64,000 bases of DNA from Williamsia maris (GTDB lineage: Bacteria; Actinomycetota; Actinomycetes; Mycobacteriales; Mycobacteriaceae). The DNA lies in the NCBI RefSeq assembly GCF_024171815.1, contig NZ_JAMTCJ010000001.1, forward strand, positions 124,001 to 188,000. The letters are read 5' to 3'. Shown in pieces: positions 63,623 to 64,000 of the stretch (the stretch's first letter is position 1; every line of letters begins with the position of its first letter). The notes beneath the pieces are model-generated. The model saw only the letters and a list, made by a program, of their open reading frames with translations, was not told the origin of the DNA and did not search any database. Made by a program: the position numbers and the translations under genes.

Positions 63623-64000
63623 TCACTGCCAGTCGCGGGATCGGGTACCGACCTTGAGGTCGAGCCGTTGCAGATGTTCGGCCACGACGGTGACCGCACC
63701 CTCGGCGTTCTGCACCGTTCCGCGGATCATCAGGGCCGTCGCGCTCTGGGCGAGCTTGCGATACCGCTTCCACAATCCGACCGAACAGACGACATTGACC
63801 ATGCCGGTCTCGTCCTCGAGGTTGATGAACGTGACCCCCGAGGCGGTGGCCGGTCGTTGACGGTGGGTGACGGCGCCCGCGACGAGCACCCGGGATCCGT
63901 CGCGCACCGACAGCAACCCGTCGGCCGGGACGACGCCCATCGCCGACAGCCGAGGTCGCAGGAACTGCGTCGGGTAGACCGTCGGCGTCACGCCGGTGGC
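63623..64000 (-). CDS. dnaE2: error-prone DNA polymerase DnaE2, C-terminal part
   Basis: Partial: about 125 C-terminal residues; the 5' part lies beyond the window. GAVTHRQRPATASGVTFINLEDETGMVNVV is the OB-fold region characteristic of DnaE-type polymerases, and the short tail HLQRLDLKVGTRSRDWQ matches DnaE2 rather than DnaE1. Synteny with Rv3370c downstream of spoU supports this. DnaE2 mediates damage-induced mutagenesis. Its stop is 18 nt before the retron a1 arm. Confidence 0.88.
   Translation of the reverse strand, partial: ATGVTPTVYPTQFLRPRLSAMGVVPADGLLSVRDGSRVLVAGAVTHRQRPATASGVTFINLEDETGMVNVVCSVGLWKRYRKLAQSATALMIRGTVQNAEGAVTVVAEHLQRLDLKVGTRSRDWQ

Overview
The window is a high-GC stretch of an actinobacterial chromosome from the order Mycobacteriales. 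It most resembles Gordonia or a close relative such as Williamsia; genus is inferred, not proven. The evidence is dense packing, frequent GTG starts and 1-4 nt gene overlaps, mycolata families (13E12/DUF222 HNH protein, cutinase family, MfpA, LpdA, Rv3311-like protein), and a gene order that follows M. tuberculosis Rv3296-Rv3370c from memory: lhr-nei2, lpdA-Rv3304, amiA1, deoD-pmmB-upp, Rv3311, add-deoA-cdd, sdhCDAB, dacB1, yihY-trpS, metY-metX, Rv3355c-folD, mfpA, spoU/trmL, dnaE2. The islands that break this order hold the most novel content. I see no rRNA, tRNA, insertion sequence, prophage or CRISPR array.

Layout. 1-1.8 kb: a cobalamin riboswitch controlling the cobalt transporter cbtBA and a degenerate histidine-phosphatase-like gene. 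1.8-14.6 kb: DNA repair genes (lhr, nei2), small oxidoreductases, a 13E12 HNH protein, a HIT protein, a methyltransferase, an aminotransferase, lpdA and a gamma-glutamylcyclotransferase-like gene. 14.6-19.5 kb: a TetR-controlled thiolase-like/crotonase pair, an M20 amidohydrolase and an enoyl-CoA isomerase. 19.5-29 kb: nucleoside salvage (deoD, pmmB, upp, add, deoA, cdd), interrupted by an orphan ABC ATPase and by a small EspC-like gene coupled to an NlpC/P60 protein where M. tuberculosis has sapM. 29-32.7 kb: sdhCDAB behind a candidate IdeR/DtxR iron box. 33-38 kb: a lipoprotein alpha-galactosidase, a CitE-like lyase, a thioesterase, an alcohol dehydrogenase and a DedA protein. 38-46 kb: amine or amino acid catabolism, with a permease, universal stress protein, FAD amine oxidase, aldehyde dehydrogenase, class III aminotransferase and an AsnC regulator facing a three-palindrome operator array. 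46-54 kb: hydrolase, dacB1, second yihY, trpS, xthA, MFS exporter and a secreted cutinase-family protein. 54.6-57.3 kb: a SAM-IV-type riboswitch and metY-metX. 57-62 kb: an Hsp70-fold membrane protein, DUF3017, folD, mfpA, a rhomboid-like protein and trmL.

The main discovery candidate is at 62.1-63.6 kb. A retron-type reverse transcriptase lies between trmL and dnaE2. Immediately upstream is a ~170-nt non-coding segment bounded by a 22-nt inverted repeat with one mismatch and filled with hairpins, the architecture of a retron msr-msd locus with a1/a2 repeats. No separate effector gene is adjacent.

Regulation. Many first genes of transcription units have a TANNNT -10 hexamer ending 6-8 nt before the start codon, which suggests pervasive leaderless transcription.
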